Program-made: the position numbers and the translations under genes | The notes under the pieces: model-generated | What the model was told of the DNA's origin: nothing | Seen by the model: the letters and a program-made list of their open reading frames with translations, nothing else | The model's database searches: none | DNA from: Mesorhizobium liriopis | GTDB lineage: Bacteria > Pseudomonadota > Alphaproteobacteria > Rhizobiales > Rhizobiaceae | Direction: 5' to 3' | Assembly: GCF_024053505.1 (NCBI RefSeq) | Contig: NZ_JAMXQS010000002.1 | Location: 124,001 to 188,000, forward strand | DNA: 64,000 nucleotides | Shown: one piece after another, positions 28,713 to 38,348 of the stretch | Numbering within the stretch: the first letter of the stretch is position 1 | How the letters are laid out: each line of letters starts with the position of its first letter

Positions 28713-28730
28713 GCGGGCGACGTCGCCCGC
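28713..28730. promoter_or_regulatory. 18-bp perfect palindrome in the ahcY leader
   Basis: GCGGGCGACGTCGCCCGC is an exact palindrome about 67 bases upstream of the ahcY start, in the spacer shared with the divergent periplasmic gene. It could be an operator or fold as a short hairpin in the leader. I could not match the leader to a known SAH or SAM riboswitch. Confidence 0.4.
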
Positions 28731-28796
28731 CCACCGCTCACGAAGCGTGCCGCATTCGGCCGGCTGGCGCGAAGAATTCAGCGAAACGGAGCTTCC

Positions 28797-30194
<1,398 letters not shown>

Positions 30195-30243
30195 ACGGGC
30201 GGTCCGGACTGCCCGCTCAGAAATCTAGGGATTGATCGCCGGC

Positions 30244-30276
30244 AAAAGGCCGGGGCTCCATGGGCCCCGGCCTTTT
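30244..30276 (+). terminator. Intrinsic terminator after ahcY
   Basis: AAAAGGCCGGGGC and GCCCCGGCCTTTT form a 13-bp stem with a 7-base loop, ending in TTTT, about 50 bases after the ahcY stop. Confidence 0.88.
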
Positions 30277-30446
30277 GGCTGAGGTGTTGCCCATTTGGCC
30301 TAGGCGTCATCTTCTCCGAATATTAACCTTGTTATCTGATTCTTGGGGATAGCCTGTTCAGGGGGTTGGACAGGTCCGCGCAAGCGGAATCGTCATGTTT
30401 TCCGACTTTTCGGAAAACTGTTGGGCAACGGAAAAAAGGAGCGGGG

Positions 30447-33005
30447 ATGCCGGGGCAACCGTCGGGCAGATGGATGGATGCCGACGGCACGACGCCTGAA
30501 CGGAGCATCCGCACGCGGCTGAAAGCCTGGGGCCGCCGCGTTCTGCCCTTGCCGAGCCTGCTCCTGGGTTCCACCGCGCTCGCAGCCCTTGGCCACATGC
30601 CGCATGCCCATGCGCAGGGCGCAACCACCATCGGCGGCATTTCGATGACCACCGTCGATGTGATCCAGCTCGCGATGCTGGTCGGCGCGATGGGCGCGGC
30701 ACTCATCCTCGCCGTCTGGCTCATTCGCGAGCGCGGCGTTCTCGCTGCCGAAAACACCGCGATGCGCGGGCGGCTCGCCGACATGCACGCCAACCTGTCG
30801 CGCGCGGAAGCGCTTCTCAACCTGCGCGACCAGCGCATCGTCGTCTGGGCGAACGAGCACAAGAACCGCAAGCCGGAAGTGGTCGGCAATCTGGCCCTTT
30901 CCTCCGGCGCGCCGGACGACCGCGCGACCTTCCTCGCCTTCGGCCGCTGGCTGAGCCCGCGCTCGGCGGCCCAGCTCGACCAGGCGGTGAGCCTCCTGCG
31001 CGAGCGCGGCACGCCCTTCGATTTCGTGGCGGAAAGCCAGCTCGGCGCACCCTTCGAGGTGAATGGACGCCGCAACGCGGCCTATTCGATCCTGCGCGTG
31101 ACGGCACTCGGCGAAGCGCGGCTGAGCGAAGCGCGCCTGCGCGCCGAGAACCAGCGGCTCAATGCCGATCTCGAAAACATGCTGGGCCTGCTCGATGCGC
31201 TCGACATGCCGTTCTGGGTGCGCGAAGGCGATAACCGTCTGCGCTGGGTCAACCAGGCCTATGCCAAGGCCGTGGAAGCGCCGAGCACGCAAGGTGTTCT
31301 GGCCGAAGCCAAGGAGTTCCTCGGCACGCAGGCGCGCGAAACCATTGCAGAGGAACACCGCAAGTCGCCGGTCTATGTCGGCAAGCTCTCGACCGTCGTG
31401 GACGGCGACCGCCGCCAGTTCGCGGTGACGGATTACGCCGGAACGAACGGCTCGGCCGGCATCGCCACCGACATGAGCGGCACGGAAGCGATCCGGGTCG
31501 AATATGAGCGCACCCTGCGCTCGCACACCGACACGCTCGACCAGCTGACCACGGCGGTCGCCACCTTCGACGAAAACATGCGCCTGCGCTTCTTCAACCA
31601 GGCTTTCGCCAAGCTCTGGGATCTCGACGCGGGCTATCTCGAAAGCGCGCCCGACAATGCGCTTTTCCTCGATCGGCTGCGCACCGAAGGCCGCATTCCC
31701 GAGCAGCCCGAATGGCGGCGCTGGAAGGACAATCTGCTGGCCTCCTATCGCGCCGTGGAGCCGCAGGAGCACTGGTGGCACCTGCCAGACAACCGGACCT
31801 TGCGCGTGGTCGCCAACCCGCAGGCCAAGGGCGGCGTGACCTGGGTGTTCGAGAACGTCACCGAGCGCATGGATCTCGAAAGCCGCTACAACACGGCCCT
31901 TCGCGTGCAGGGCGAGACGCTGGACAACCTGGCCGAAGGTGTGGCCGTGTTCGGCCCCGATGGGCGCGGCAAGCTGTTCAATCCGGCTTTCGCCACGCTC
32001 TGGAAGCTCGACGCGCTCGAGCCCGGCACGCACGTCGCCACCTTGCGCGCCCACTGCGACGCGTTGGTGGCAGGCACGAGCCCGTGGAGCGGCTTCGTCG
32101 CCTCCGTCACCGGCTATGACGAGGAGCGCCGCGACCGCAACGGCCAGTGCGAGCTGCGCGACGGCACCGCCCTTCGCTTTGCGGTCATTCACCTGCCCAA
32201 CGGGCAGGTGATGATGACCTTCGTCGATGTCACCGACAGCGTGAACGTGGAACGTGCGCTGAAGGACAAGAACGATGCGCTGGAGCGCGCCGACCAGCTC
32301 AAGAACGATTTCGTGCAGCACGTGTCCTACGAGCTGCGCTCGCCGCTGACCAACATCATCGGCTTCACCGATCTGCTCTCGCTGCCGACCACCGGCCCGC
32401 TGACGGAGCGCCAGCGCGAATATGTCGGCCATATCGGCACCTCGTCCACGCAGCTGATCACGATCGTCAACGACATTCTCGATCTCGCGACCGTCGATGC
32501 CGGCATCATGGAGCTGGAGATCGCGCCGGTGCGCGTGGCCGAAACCGTGAAGGCCGCGAGCGATCTGGTGGCGGAGCGGCTGGCCGAGCATGGTATCGTG
32601 CTCAAGCTCGACCTGTCGCAGGCGCCGCAAAGCTTCCTCGGCGACGAAACGCGCATCCGCCAGATTCTCTACAACCTCCTGTCCAACGCCGCGAACTATG
32701 CGCCGGAAAACAGCGCGGTGGTGATCGCCGTGCAGGAAACGCGCGACGGCGTGGCCTTTGCCGTGCACGACAACGGCCCCGGCATGGCGCCAGACGTGCT
32801 CGACACCGTGTTCCGCCGCTTCGAAAGCCATGCCAATGGGGGCCGCCGGCGCGGGGCTGGCCTGGGGCTTTCCGTGGTGAAGAGCTTCGTCGAGCTGCAT
32901 GGCGGCACGGTGCGCATCGATTCCAGCGAGACGCGCGGCACCACCGTCACCTGCTTCTTTCCCTCCGTGCCGCGCGCGAGCGGCCATTCGGAAGCCGCCG
33001 AGTAA
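30447..33005 (+). CDS. divL: DivL-type PAS sensor pseudokinase
   Basis: Histidine-kinase-like protein of the cell-cycle (DivK-CckA-CtrA) circuit. 852 aa from ATG 30447, preceded by AAGGAG five bases upstream. A basic head and hydrophobic stretch with AHA (to about 54) is followed by a transmembrane helix near 66-90 and at least three PAS-like domains (from ~230, ~360, ~480). A coiled linker precedes the H-box FVQHVSYELRSPLTNIIGF, in which Tyr628 replaces the phospho-histidine, the hallmark of DivL. The ATPase boxes NLLSNAANY, VHDNGPGMA and GAGLGLSVV look intact. The ahcY-divL-tsaE order is conserved in rhizobia. Confidence 0.88.
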   Translation: MPGQPSGRWMDADGTTPERSIRTRLKAWGRRVLPLPSLLLGSTALAALGHMPHAHAQGATTIGGISMTTVDVIQLAMLVGAMGAALILAVWLIRERGVLAAENTAMRGRLADMHANLSRAEALLNLRDQRIVVWANEHKNRKPEVVGNLALSSGAPDDRATFLAFGRWLSPRSAAQLDQAVSLLRERGTPFDFVAESQLGAPFEVNGRRNAAYSILRVTALGEARLSEARLRAENQRLNADLENMLGLLDALDMPFWVREGDNRLRWVNQAYAKAVEAPSTQGVLAEAKEFLGTQARETIAEEHRKSPVYVGKLSTVVDGDRRQFAVTDYAGTNGSAGIATDMSGTEAIRVEYERTLRSHTDTLDQLTTAVATFDENMRLRFFNQAFAKLWDLDAGYLESAPDNALFLDRLRTEGRIPEQPEWRRWKDNLLASYRAVEPQEHWWHLPDNRTLRVVANPQAKGGVTWVFENVTERMDLESRYNTALRVQGETLDNLAEGVAVFGPDGRGKLFNPAFATLWKLDALEPGTHVATLRAHCDALVAGTSPWSGFVASVTGYDEERRDRNGQCELRDGTALRFAVIHLPNGQVMMTFVDVTDSVNVERALKDKNDALERADQLKNDFVQHVSYELRSPLTNIIGFTDLLSLPTTGPLTERQREYVGHIGTSSTQLITIVNDILDLATVDAGIMELEIAPVRVAETVKAASDLVAERLAEHGIVLKLDLSQAPQSFLGDETRIRQILYNLLSNAANYAPENSAVVIAVQETRDGVAFAVHDNGPGMAPDVLDTVFRRFESHANGGRRRGAGLGLSVVKSFVELHGGTVRIDSSETRGTTVTCFFPSVPRASGHSEAAE

Positions 33006-33013
33006 AACCCGAA

Positions 33014-34498
33014 GTGACCATCGAGCTTCCCGACGAGGCGGCCACCCAGCGTCTGGGCGAGGACATCGCGGCCGTGATCCGCGCAGGCGACGTGCTGGCG
33101 CTGCAAGGGGACTTGGGCAGCGGCAAGTCCACGCTCGCCCGCGCGCTGATCCGGGCACTGGCCGACGAGCCCGATCTCGACGTGCCGAGCCCGACCTTCA
33201 CGCTGGTGCAGACCTACGGGACGACACCGGCAATCGCCCATTTCGACCTTTACCGCCTCGGCCACCCGGAGGAACTGGGAGAGCTGGGACTGGGGGAGGA
33301 CGCGCAGGAGGGGGCAGCACTCGTCGAGTGGCCCGAACGCGCTGAAGGCACCCTGCCGCCCGGCACGGTGACGCTGTCGCTGTCCGAGTATGGCGAAGGG
33401 CGAATAGCCGCGCTATCGGGCGAGGGCTCGTTCCGCGACCGAATCGAACGCTCGCTGTTGGCGCGCCGCTTTCTCGATGCGTCGGGCTGGGAGCGCGCCA
33501 CGCGGCGGAGGCTGACGGCGGATGCTTCTGCGCGCACCTATGATGTGGTGCGCAAGGCGGGCCGGGAGCCGGTGCTGCTGATGAACTCGCTGCCGCTGGT
33601 GCTCGGTCCCGTGATCCGCGACGGCAAGGCCTATGCGGAGATCGCGCACTCCTCGCGCACGGTGCATGCTTTCGTGGCCGTCGATGAGGCGCTGGCGCAA
33701 GCCGGCATTCGCGTACCCGAGATCGTCGCGCAGGATGTGGCGAACGGCTTCCTTCTGCTCGAGATCCTCGGCTCGGAAGGCATCCTCGATGCTGACGGCC
33801 AGCCGATCCCAGAGCGCTACGAGGCAGCAGGCGCGCTTTTGGCGAAAATCCATGAGCGCGACTGGTCGCCGGAAATCCATGCGAAGGCCGGTTTCACCTA
33901 CACGATCCCACCTTATGACCGGGACGCGCTGCTGATCGAGACGGAATTGTTGCTCGACTGGTTCATCCCCTGGCGCGACGGCAAGCCGGCCTCGGCTGAA
34001 CTGCGCGCAGCGTTCAAGGCCGAGTGGAACCGTCTCATCACGCGGCTCGAAGCCACCGAGCAGAGCCTGGTGCTGCGCGATCACCAGTCGCCCAACACGT
34101 TCTGGCTGGCGGACCGCCAAGGCTCCGACCGCATCGCGCTGATCGATTTTCAGGACGCCCTGATCGGGCCAGCCGCCTATGACGTGGCTTCCATTGCGAC
34201 CGACCCGCGCGTGACGATTTCCGAGGAACTGGAAGCGCAAGTCGTCGCGGCTTACGAGAAGGCACGCAACGGCTCGCCTCGTTTCGATCCCGAATCGTTT
34301 CGCGAGGCCTGCGCCATCTGCGCGGCGCAGCGGCACACGAAGATCCTCGGCATCTTCGTGCGCCTCAAGCTGCGGGACGGCAAGGACGGCTACATCGCTC
34401 ATCTGCCGCGCATTCGCGACTATCTCCGCCGCGCGCTGAGGCATCCGGCCCTCACCGATCTGCGCGCGCTCTACCAGCGGGAAGGTATCCTGTCATGA
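33014..34498 (+). CDS. TsaE-AmgK fusion: tRNA t6A ATPase subunit plus anomeric sugar kinase
   Basis: 494 aa in two modules. Residues 1-145 are TsaE, with the P-loop LQGDLGSGKSTLARAL (near 27-42) and SPTFTLVQTY, needed for the N6-threonylcarbamoyl modification of tRNA A37. Residues ~155-490 are an aminoglycoside-phosphotransferase-fold kinase with the catalytic loop VLRDHQSPNTFWL (near 356) and the metal motif LIDFQDALIGP. Followed by a MurU-like gene, it should be AmgK, which phosphorylates MurNAc/GlcNAc at C1 in peptidoglycan recycling. GTG 33014 is the best start, eight bases after divL. The fusion has no stop or frameshift between modules. Confidence 0.9.
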   Translation: MTIELPDEAATQRLGEDIAAVIRAGDVLALQGDLGSGKSTLARALIRALADEPDLDVPSPTFTLVQTYGTTPAIAHFDLYRLGHPEELGELGLGEDAQEGAALVEWPERAEGTLPPGTVTLSLSEYGEGRIAALSGEGSFRDRIERSLLARRFLDASGWERATRRRLTADASARTYDVVRKAGREPVLLMNSLPLVLGPVIRDGKAYAEIAHSSRTVHAFVAVDEALAQAGIRVPEIVAQDVANGFLLLEILGSEGILDADGQPIPERYEAAGALLAKIHERDWSPEIHAKAGFTYTIPPYDRDALLIETELLLDWFIPWRDGKPASAELRAAFKAEWNRLITRLEATEQSLVLRDHQSPNTFWLADRQGSDRIALIDFQDALIGPAAYDVASIATDPRVTISEELEAQVVAAYEKARNGSPRFDPESFREACAICAAQRHTKILGIFVRLKLRDGKDGYIAHLPRIRDYLRRALRHPALTDLRALYQREGILS

Positions 34499-35226
34499 CG
34501 AAGCAGCCCATCCAGAATGCGATGGTGCTCGCGGCGGGCCTGGGCACGCGGATGCGGCCGATCACCGAGCATACGCCCAAGCCGCTCGTGGAAGTGGCCG
34601 GCAAGACGCTGCTCGACTGGGGCCTCGACGCGCTGGAAGAAGCGGGCATCGAACTGGCGGTGGTCAACGTCCATCATCTCGCGCCGAAGCTCGTGGCGCA
34701 TCTCGCGAGACGTGAGAGCCCGCGCATTCTGGTGTCGGACGAGAGCGAGCAATTGCTGGATTCGGCCGGTGGCATCGTCAAGGCACTGCCGGTTCTTGGG
34801 GATAAGCCCTTCGCTCTCCTCAATGCGGACACTTTCTGGATCGATGGGCCCAGTTCCAGCCTTCAGCTTTTGTTTGGTGCCTGGGACCCCGCGCGCATGG
34901 ACATTCTGCTCCTTCTCGCCGACCCGAACGCCGCCACCGGCCATTCCGGGTCGACCGATTTCCTCGTGGACGATGCGGGGAGGCTTTCGCGCGCCAATAA
35001 CGATCCCGCCGGCATGATCTATGCGGGCGCCGCCGTGATCCATCCGCGCATCTTCGAGAGTGCCGCGCCCACGCCGCATTCGCTGAACCTTTATTTCGAC
35101 CGTGCCATCGCTGGCGAAAGGCTCTACGGTCAGGCGATGGACGGCCATTGGATCACGGTCGGGACGCCCGACGCCATTCCGCTCGCGGAAGAAGCGATCC
35201 GGCGCGTGCGAGGTCTCGAGGCTTGA
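34495..35226 (+). CDS. murU: N-acetylmuramate 1-phosphate uridylyltransferase (MurU-like)
   Basis: 243-aa nucleotidyltransferase with the N-terminal signature MVLAAGLGTRMRPIT and PKPLVEVAGK (residues ~9-38). The metal-binding Asp is in LLNADTFWID (near 106), and HWITVGTPDAI is at the C-terminus. With AmgK it would return MurNAc to UDP-MurNAc and so bypass de novo synthesis. ATG overlaps the tsaE-amgK stop (ATGA). A close alternative would be a mannose-1-phosphate guanylyltransferase-like enzyme; the amgK neighbour favours MurU. Confidence 0.88.
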   Translation: MTKQPIQNAMVLAAGLGTRMRPITEHTPKPLVEVAGKTLLDWGLDALEEAGIELAVVNVHHLAPKLVAHLARRESPRILVSDESEQLLDSAGGIVKALPVLGDKPFALLNADTFWIDGPSSSLQLLFGAWDPARMDILLLLADPNAATGHSGSTDFLVDDAGRLSRANNDPAGMIYAGAAVIHPRIFESAAPTPHSLNLYFDRAIAGERLYGQAMDGHWITVGTPDAIPLAEEAIRRVRGLEA

Positions 35227-38200
35227 ACGCCACGGGCGCCCCACGCGTCTTTTCCATCCCGCCGGGCGTTCCGTTTCTGGGCACCCTGGCGCGCGCTCTG
35301 GTCGAGGGCCGGCTGGTGCCGGGCTTCACGGCGTCGGACGACCCGCTCGCACTCGCCGATGCCACGATCTATGTGCCGACGCGCCGTGCCGCGCGCGAGT
35401 TGCGCAACGCATTCGCCAGCCTCTCGCCGGGCAAGTCCGCGATCCTGCCGACCGTGCGCGCGCTGGGCGAGTTCGAAGGCGAGGGGCTCGATCTGTCCGT
35501 GCCCGCCATTCTGGATGCCGCTCCGCCGATTCCTCATGTCGAGCGCCTGCTTTTGTTGGCGCCCCTGGTGCAGCGCTGGAAGGACTTTTTGCCCGACGCC
35601 GTGCGGACGATGTTTTCCGAAGATGTCGAGGTGCCGGTCTCGACGGCCGACGCCGTCTGGCTCGCGCGCGACCTCGCTTCGCTCATGGACGAGATCGAGT
35701 CCGAGGAAACGAGCTGGGCGAAGCTTGCCGATCTCGTCAGCGACGATCTCGGCGGCTGGTGGAAGGTCACGCTCGACTTTCTGCGTATCGTTTCCGAATC
35801 CTGGCCTGAAATCCTGCACGAGCGCGGCCAGGAAAACCCCGCGCGCCACCGCAACCGGCTGATCCGCCTCGAAGCGCTGCGGCTGGCCAATGGCGGGGCG
35901 AAGGGCCCGGTGATCGCGGCGGGCTCCACCGGCTCGAACCCGGCGGCGGCCGCTCTTCTCGCCACGGTCGCGCGCCTGCCGCAAGGGGCGGTCGTGCTGC
36001 CCGGTCTCGACGGCGAGCTGGACGAGGCTTCCGAGCGCGTGTTGAACGAGGAGCGTCCGGACGCCTCCGTGCTCGGCCACCCGCAATTCGGCCTGTCGAA
36101 GGTTCTGGCCCGCATGGGCGTGAAGCGCGGCGATGTGGAAGAGCTCGGCGCGCCGTCGGCCCCCTCGCGGTTGCGCGTGAAGGCCATCGGGGAGGCCTTG
36201 CGCCCGGCGGCGACCACCGACCAGTGGCCGGTGCGACACGCGGCCCTGCGGCCCGAGAACCTCGAAGACGCCTTCGCCGACGTGTGTCTGGTGGAAGCCG
36301 CCACCGAGCGCGACGAGGCCCTGGCCATCGCGATCGCGTTGCGTCAGGCCGTCAGCGAGCCTGAGCACACGGCGGCGCTTGCCACCGGCGACCGTGATCT
36401 GGCGCGGCGCGTGGCGGCCGAACTCGGCCGGTTCGGCATTCGTGCCGACGATTCCGGCGGCACGCCACTGTGCCGCACGCCGCCCGGCACGCTGTTGCAG
36501 CTGATGCTCGAAACCGCGTTTCGTCCCGGCGACCCGGTCTCGATCCTGTCTCTGCTCAAGCATCCGCTCCTGCTGCTCGGCCTCGACCGTGTGTCGGTGC
36601 GCCGCGCGAGCGAAACGATCGAGCTGATCGCCTTTCGCGGCGGGGCAGGGCGGCCCGACATTCTTACGCTGCGCGAGCTGTTCGACACGCGCCTCCAAGC
36701 CATTGCCGCTGCCGACCGCCAGCCTTTCTGGCTGCGCCGTCTGGATGCCAACCGCATCGAGGGGGCGCGCAAGGTGATCGCGCGGCTTGGCGAAGCCTTG
36801 GAACCGCTCGGCGACATCCGTGCCGGTGATTTCGCCGAGTTCCACGCCACGCTGCGCGCCTCGGTGGAAGCGCTGGAATGTTTAGGCCGCGGGTCCGACG
36901 GCGGGGTGGACGCGCTTTACGGCAACGATGCCGGCCGCGCGCTGGCGGCCTCCTTACGCGAACTCGTCGAAGCCGACCCGACCTTTGCCGTGCCCTCGCG
37001 CGAATGGCCCGATGTGATGGCCGCGATGCTGGCCGAAGCCGTGGTGCGCCCCGCCCCCGCCGCCGTGGACCGCCGCGTGCATATCTGGGGCCTGCTCGAA
37101 GCGCGCCTCCAGACGGTGGACACGCTGGTGGTGGGCGGGCTCAACGAGGGCTCGTGGCCGGCCAAGGCGCAGGCCGACCGCTTCATGTCGCGCTTCATGA
37201 AGAGCGGCATCGAACTGGAGCCTCCCGAGCGCCGCATCGGCCTGGCCGCGCATGATTTCGTGATGGCGGCAGGTGCTTCACATGTCGTGCTGACGCGTTC
37301 GGCGCGCTCTGGCGGTGCGCCGGCCGTGGCCTCGCGCTGGCTCCAGCGGCTTCTCACCTTTGTCGGCCCCGACACCAAGGCGGCGATGAAGGCACGTGGC
37401 GAACAGCTGCTGTCCTGGGCGCAGGAGATCGACGAGAGCGAGCGCATCGACTTCGAGAAGCGCCCGAGCCCCAGGCCGCCTGTCGACATGCGTCCCAAGC
37501 GCTTTTCGGTGACCGAGATCGAAACGCTGCGCCGCGACCCTTACGCGGTCTATGCCAAGCGCATCCTCAAGCTCGAAACCATGGACAAGCTCATCAGCGA
37601 ACCGGGCCCGGCCGAGCGCGGCACGCTGTTCCACACGATCATGGACCGCTTCACGCGCAGCGAAATCGATGCGGGCGCGCCGGACGCCGAGGCACAGCTC
37701 CTCGCGATCGGCGCCCAGGCCTTTGCCGAGGCCGCCCTGCCGGAAGACGTCTATGCGCTCTGGTGGCCGCGCTTCGAGCGCATGGCCGGCGAAACGGTCG
37801 CCTGGGAGCGCGAGCGGACGGACGGGATCGCCGAGCGTCATTCCGAAATCCGCGCGGCGTCCGTTTCCGTGGGCCAGACCGGCGTGACCTTGAGCGGCCG
37901 TGCGGATCGCATCGACCTGATGCGCGATGGCACCGCCGAAATCCTCGACTTCAAGACCGGCACCTCGCCCTCCAAGAAGCAGGCGCATACGCTGCTCAGC
38001 CCGCAGATGGCGCTCGAAGGCGCGCTGTTGCGGCGCGGTGCGTTCGAGGCTCTGGGCAAGCGCGAGCCGAGCGACCTCACCTTCGTGCGGCTCAAGGCGA
38101 ATGGCGATGTCGAGCCGGAATCGATCCTCGAACACAACCGCCAGCGCAAGGATGCGACGGCACTTTCCGAGGAAGCCTGGGAGCGGCTCGAAAAGCTGCT

Positions 38201-38348
38201 CGCGCATTACAACGATCCCGAGACCGGCTATCTGTCTCGCGCGCTGCCCTTCCGCGAGAACGACACGGATGGGGCTTACGATCACCTCGCACGTGTGCTC
38301 GAATGGTCGGCCGGCGGCGAGAATGACGGGGAAGGGGCCGAGGCATGA
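35223..38348 (+). CDS. addB: Double-strand break repair protein AddB
   Basis: Second subunit of the AddAB helicase-nuclease that processes DNA ends for RecA. 1041 aa from TTG 35223, which overlaps the murU stop. The helicase-like N-terminus (PPGVPFLGTLARALVEG, YVPTRRAARELRNAF) has no Walker A lysine, as expected of the alphaproteobacterial AddB group. The C-terminal RecB-type nuclease carries SVTEIETLRRDPYAVYAKRI and the catalytic LDFKTGTSPSK (near 917-927). addB-addA overlap by four bases. Confidence 0.95.
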   Translation: MNATGAPRVFSIPPGVPFLGTLARALVEGRLVPGFTASDDPLALADATIYVPTRRAARELRNAFASLSPGKSAILPTVRALGEFEGEGLDLSVPAILDAAPPIPHVERLLLLAPLVQRWKDFLPDAVRTMFSEDVEVPVSTADAVWLARDLASLMDEIESEETSWAKLADLVSDDLGGWWKVTLDFLRIVSESWPEILHERGQENPARHRNRLIRLEALRLANGGAKGPVIAAGSTGSNPAAAALLATVARLPQGAVVLPGLDGELDEASERVLNEERPDASVLGHPQFGLSKVLARMGVKRGDVEELGAPSAPSRLRVKAIGEALRPAATTDQWPVRHAALRPENLEDAFADVCLVEAATERDEALAIAIALRQAVSEPEHTAALATGDRDLARRVAAELGRFGIRADDSGGTPLCRTPPGTLLQLMLETAFRPGDPVSILSLLKHPLLLLGLDRVSVRRASETIELIAFRGGAGRPDILTLRELFDTRLQAIAAADRQPFWLRRLDANRIEGARKVIARLGEALEPLGDIRAGDFAEFHATLRASVEALECLGRGSDGGVDALYGNDAGRALAASLRELVEADPTFAVPSREWPDVMAAMLAEAVVRPAPAAVDRRVHIWGLLEARLQTVDTLVVGGLNEGSWPAKAQADRFMSRFMKSGIELEPPERRIGLAAHDFVMAAGASHVVLTRSARSGGAPAVASRWLQRLLTFVGPDTKAAMKARGEQLLSWAQEIDESERIDFEKRPSPRPPVDMRPKRFSVTEIETLRRDPYAVYAKRILKLETMDKLISEPGPAERGTLFHTIMDRFTRSEIDAGAPDAEAQLLAIGAQAFAEAALPEDVYALWWPRFERMAGETVAWERERTDGIAERHSEIRAASVSVGQTGVTLSGRADRIDLMRDGTAEILDFKTGTSPSKKQAHTLLSPQMALEGALLRRGAFEALGKREPSDLTFVRLKANGDVEPESILEHNRQRKDATALSEEAWERLEKLLAHYNDPETGYLSRALPFRENDTDGAYDHLARVLEWSAGGENDGEGAEA

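Noticed and set aside
27366-28796. A 477-codon upstream extension of ahcY
   Set aside because: It is antisense to the periplasmic protein gene, has no conserved motif, and AhcY homologues begin at [13 protein letters not shown].
28662-28796. SAH or SAM riboswitch upstream of ahcY
   Set aside because: I could not find the conserved cores of the known classes; only a palindrome is visible, so no riboswitch is called.
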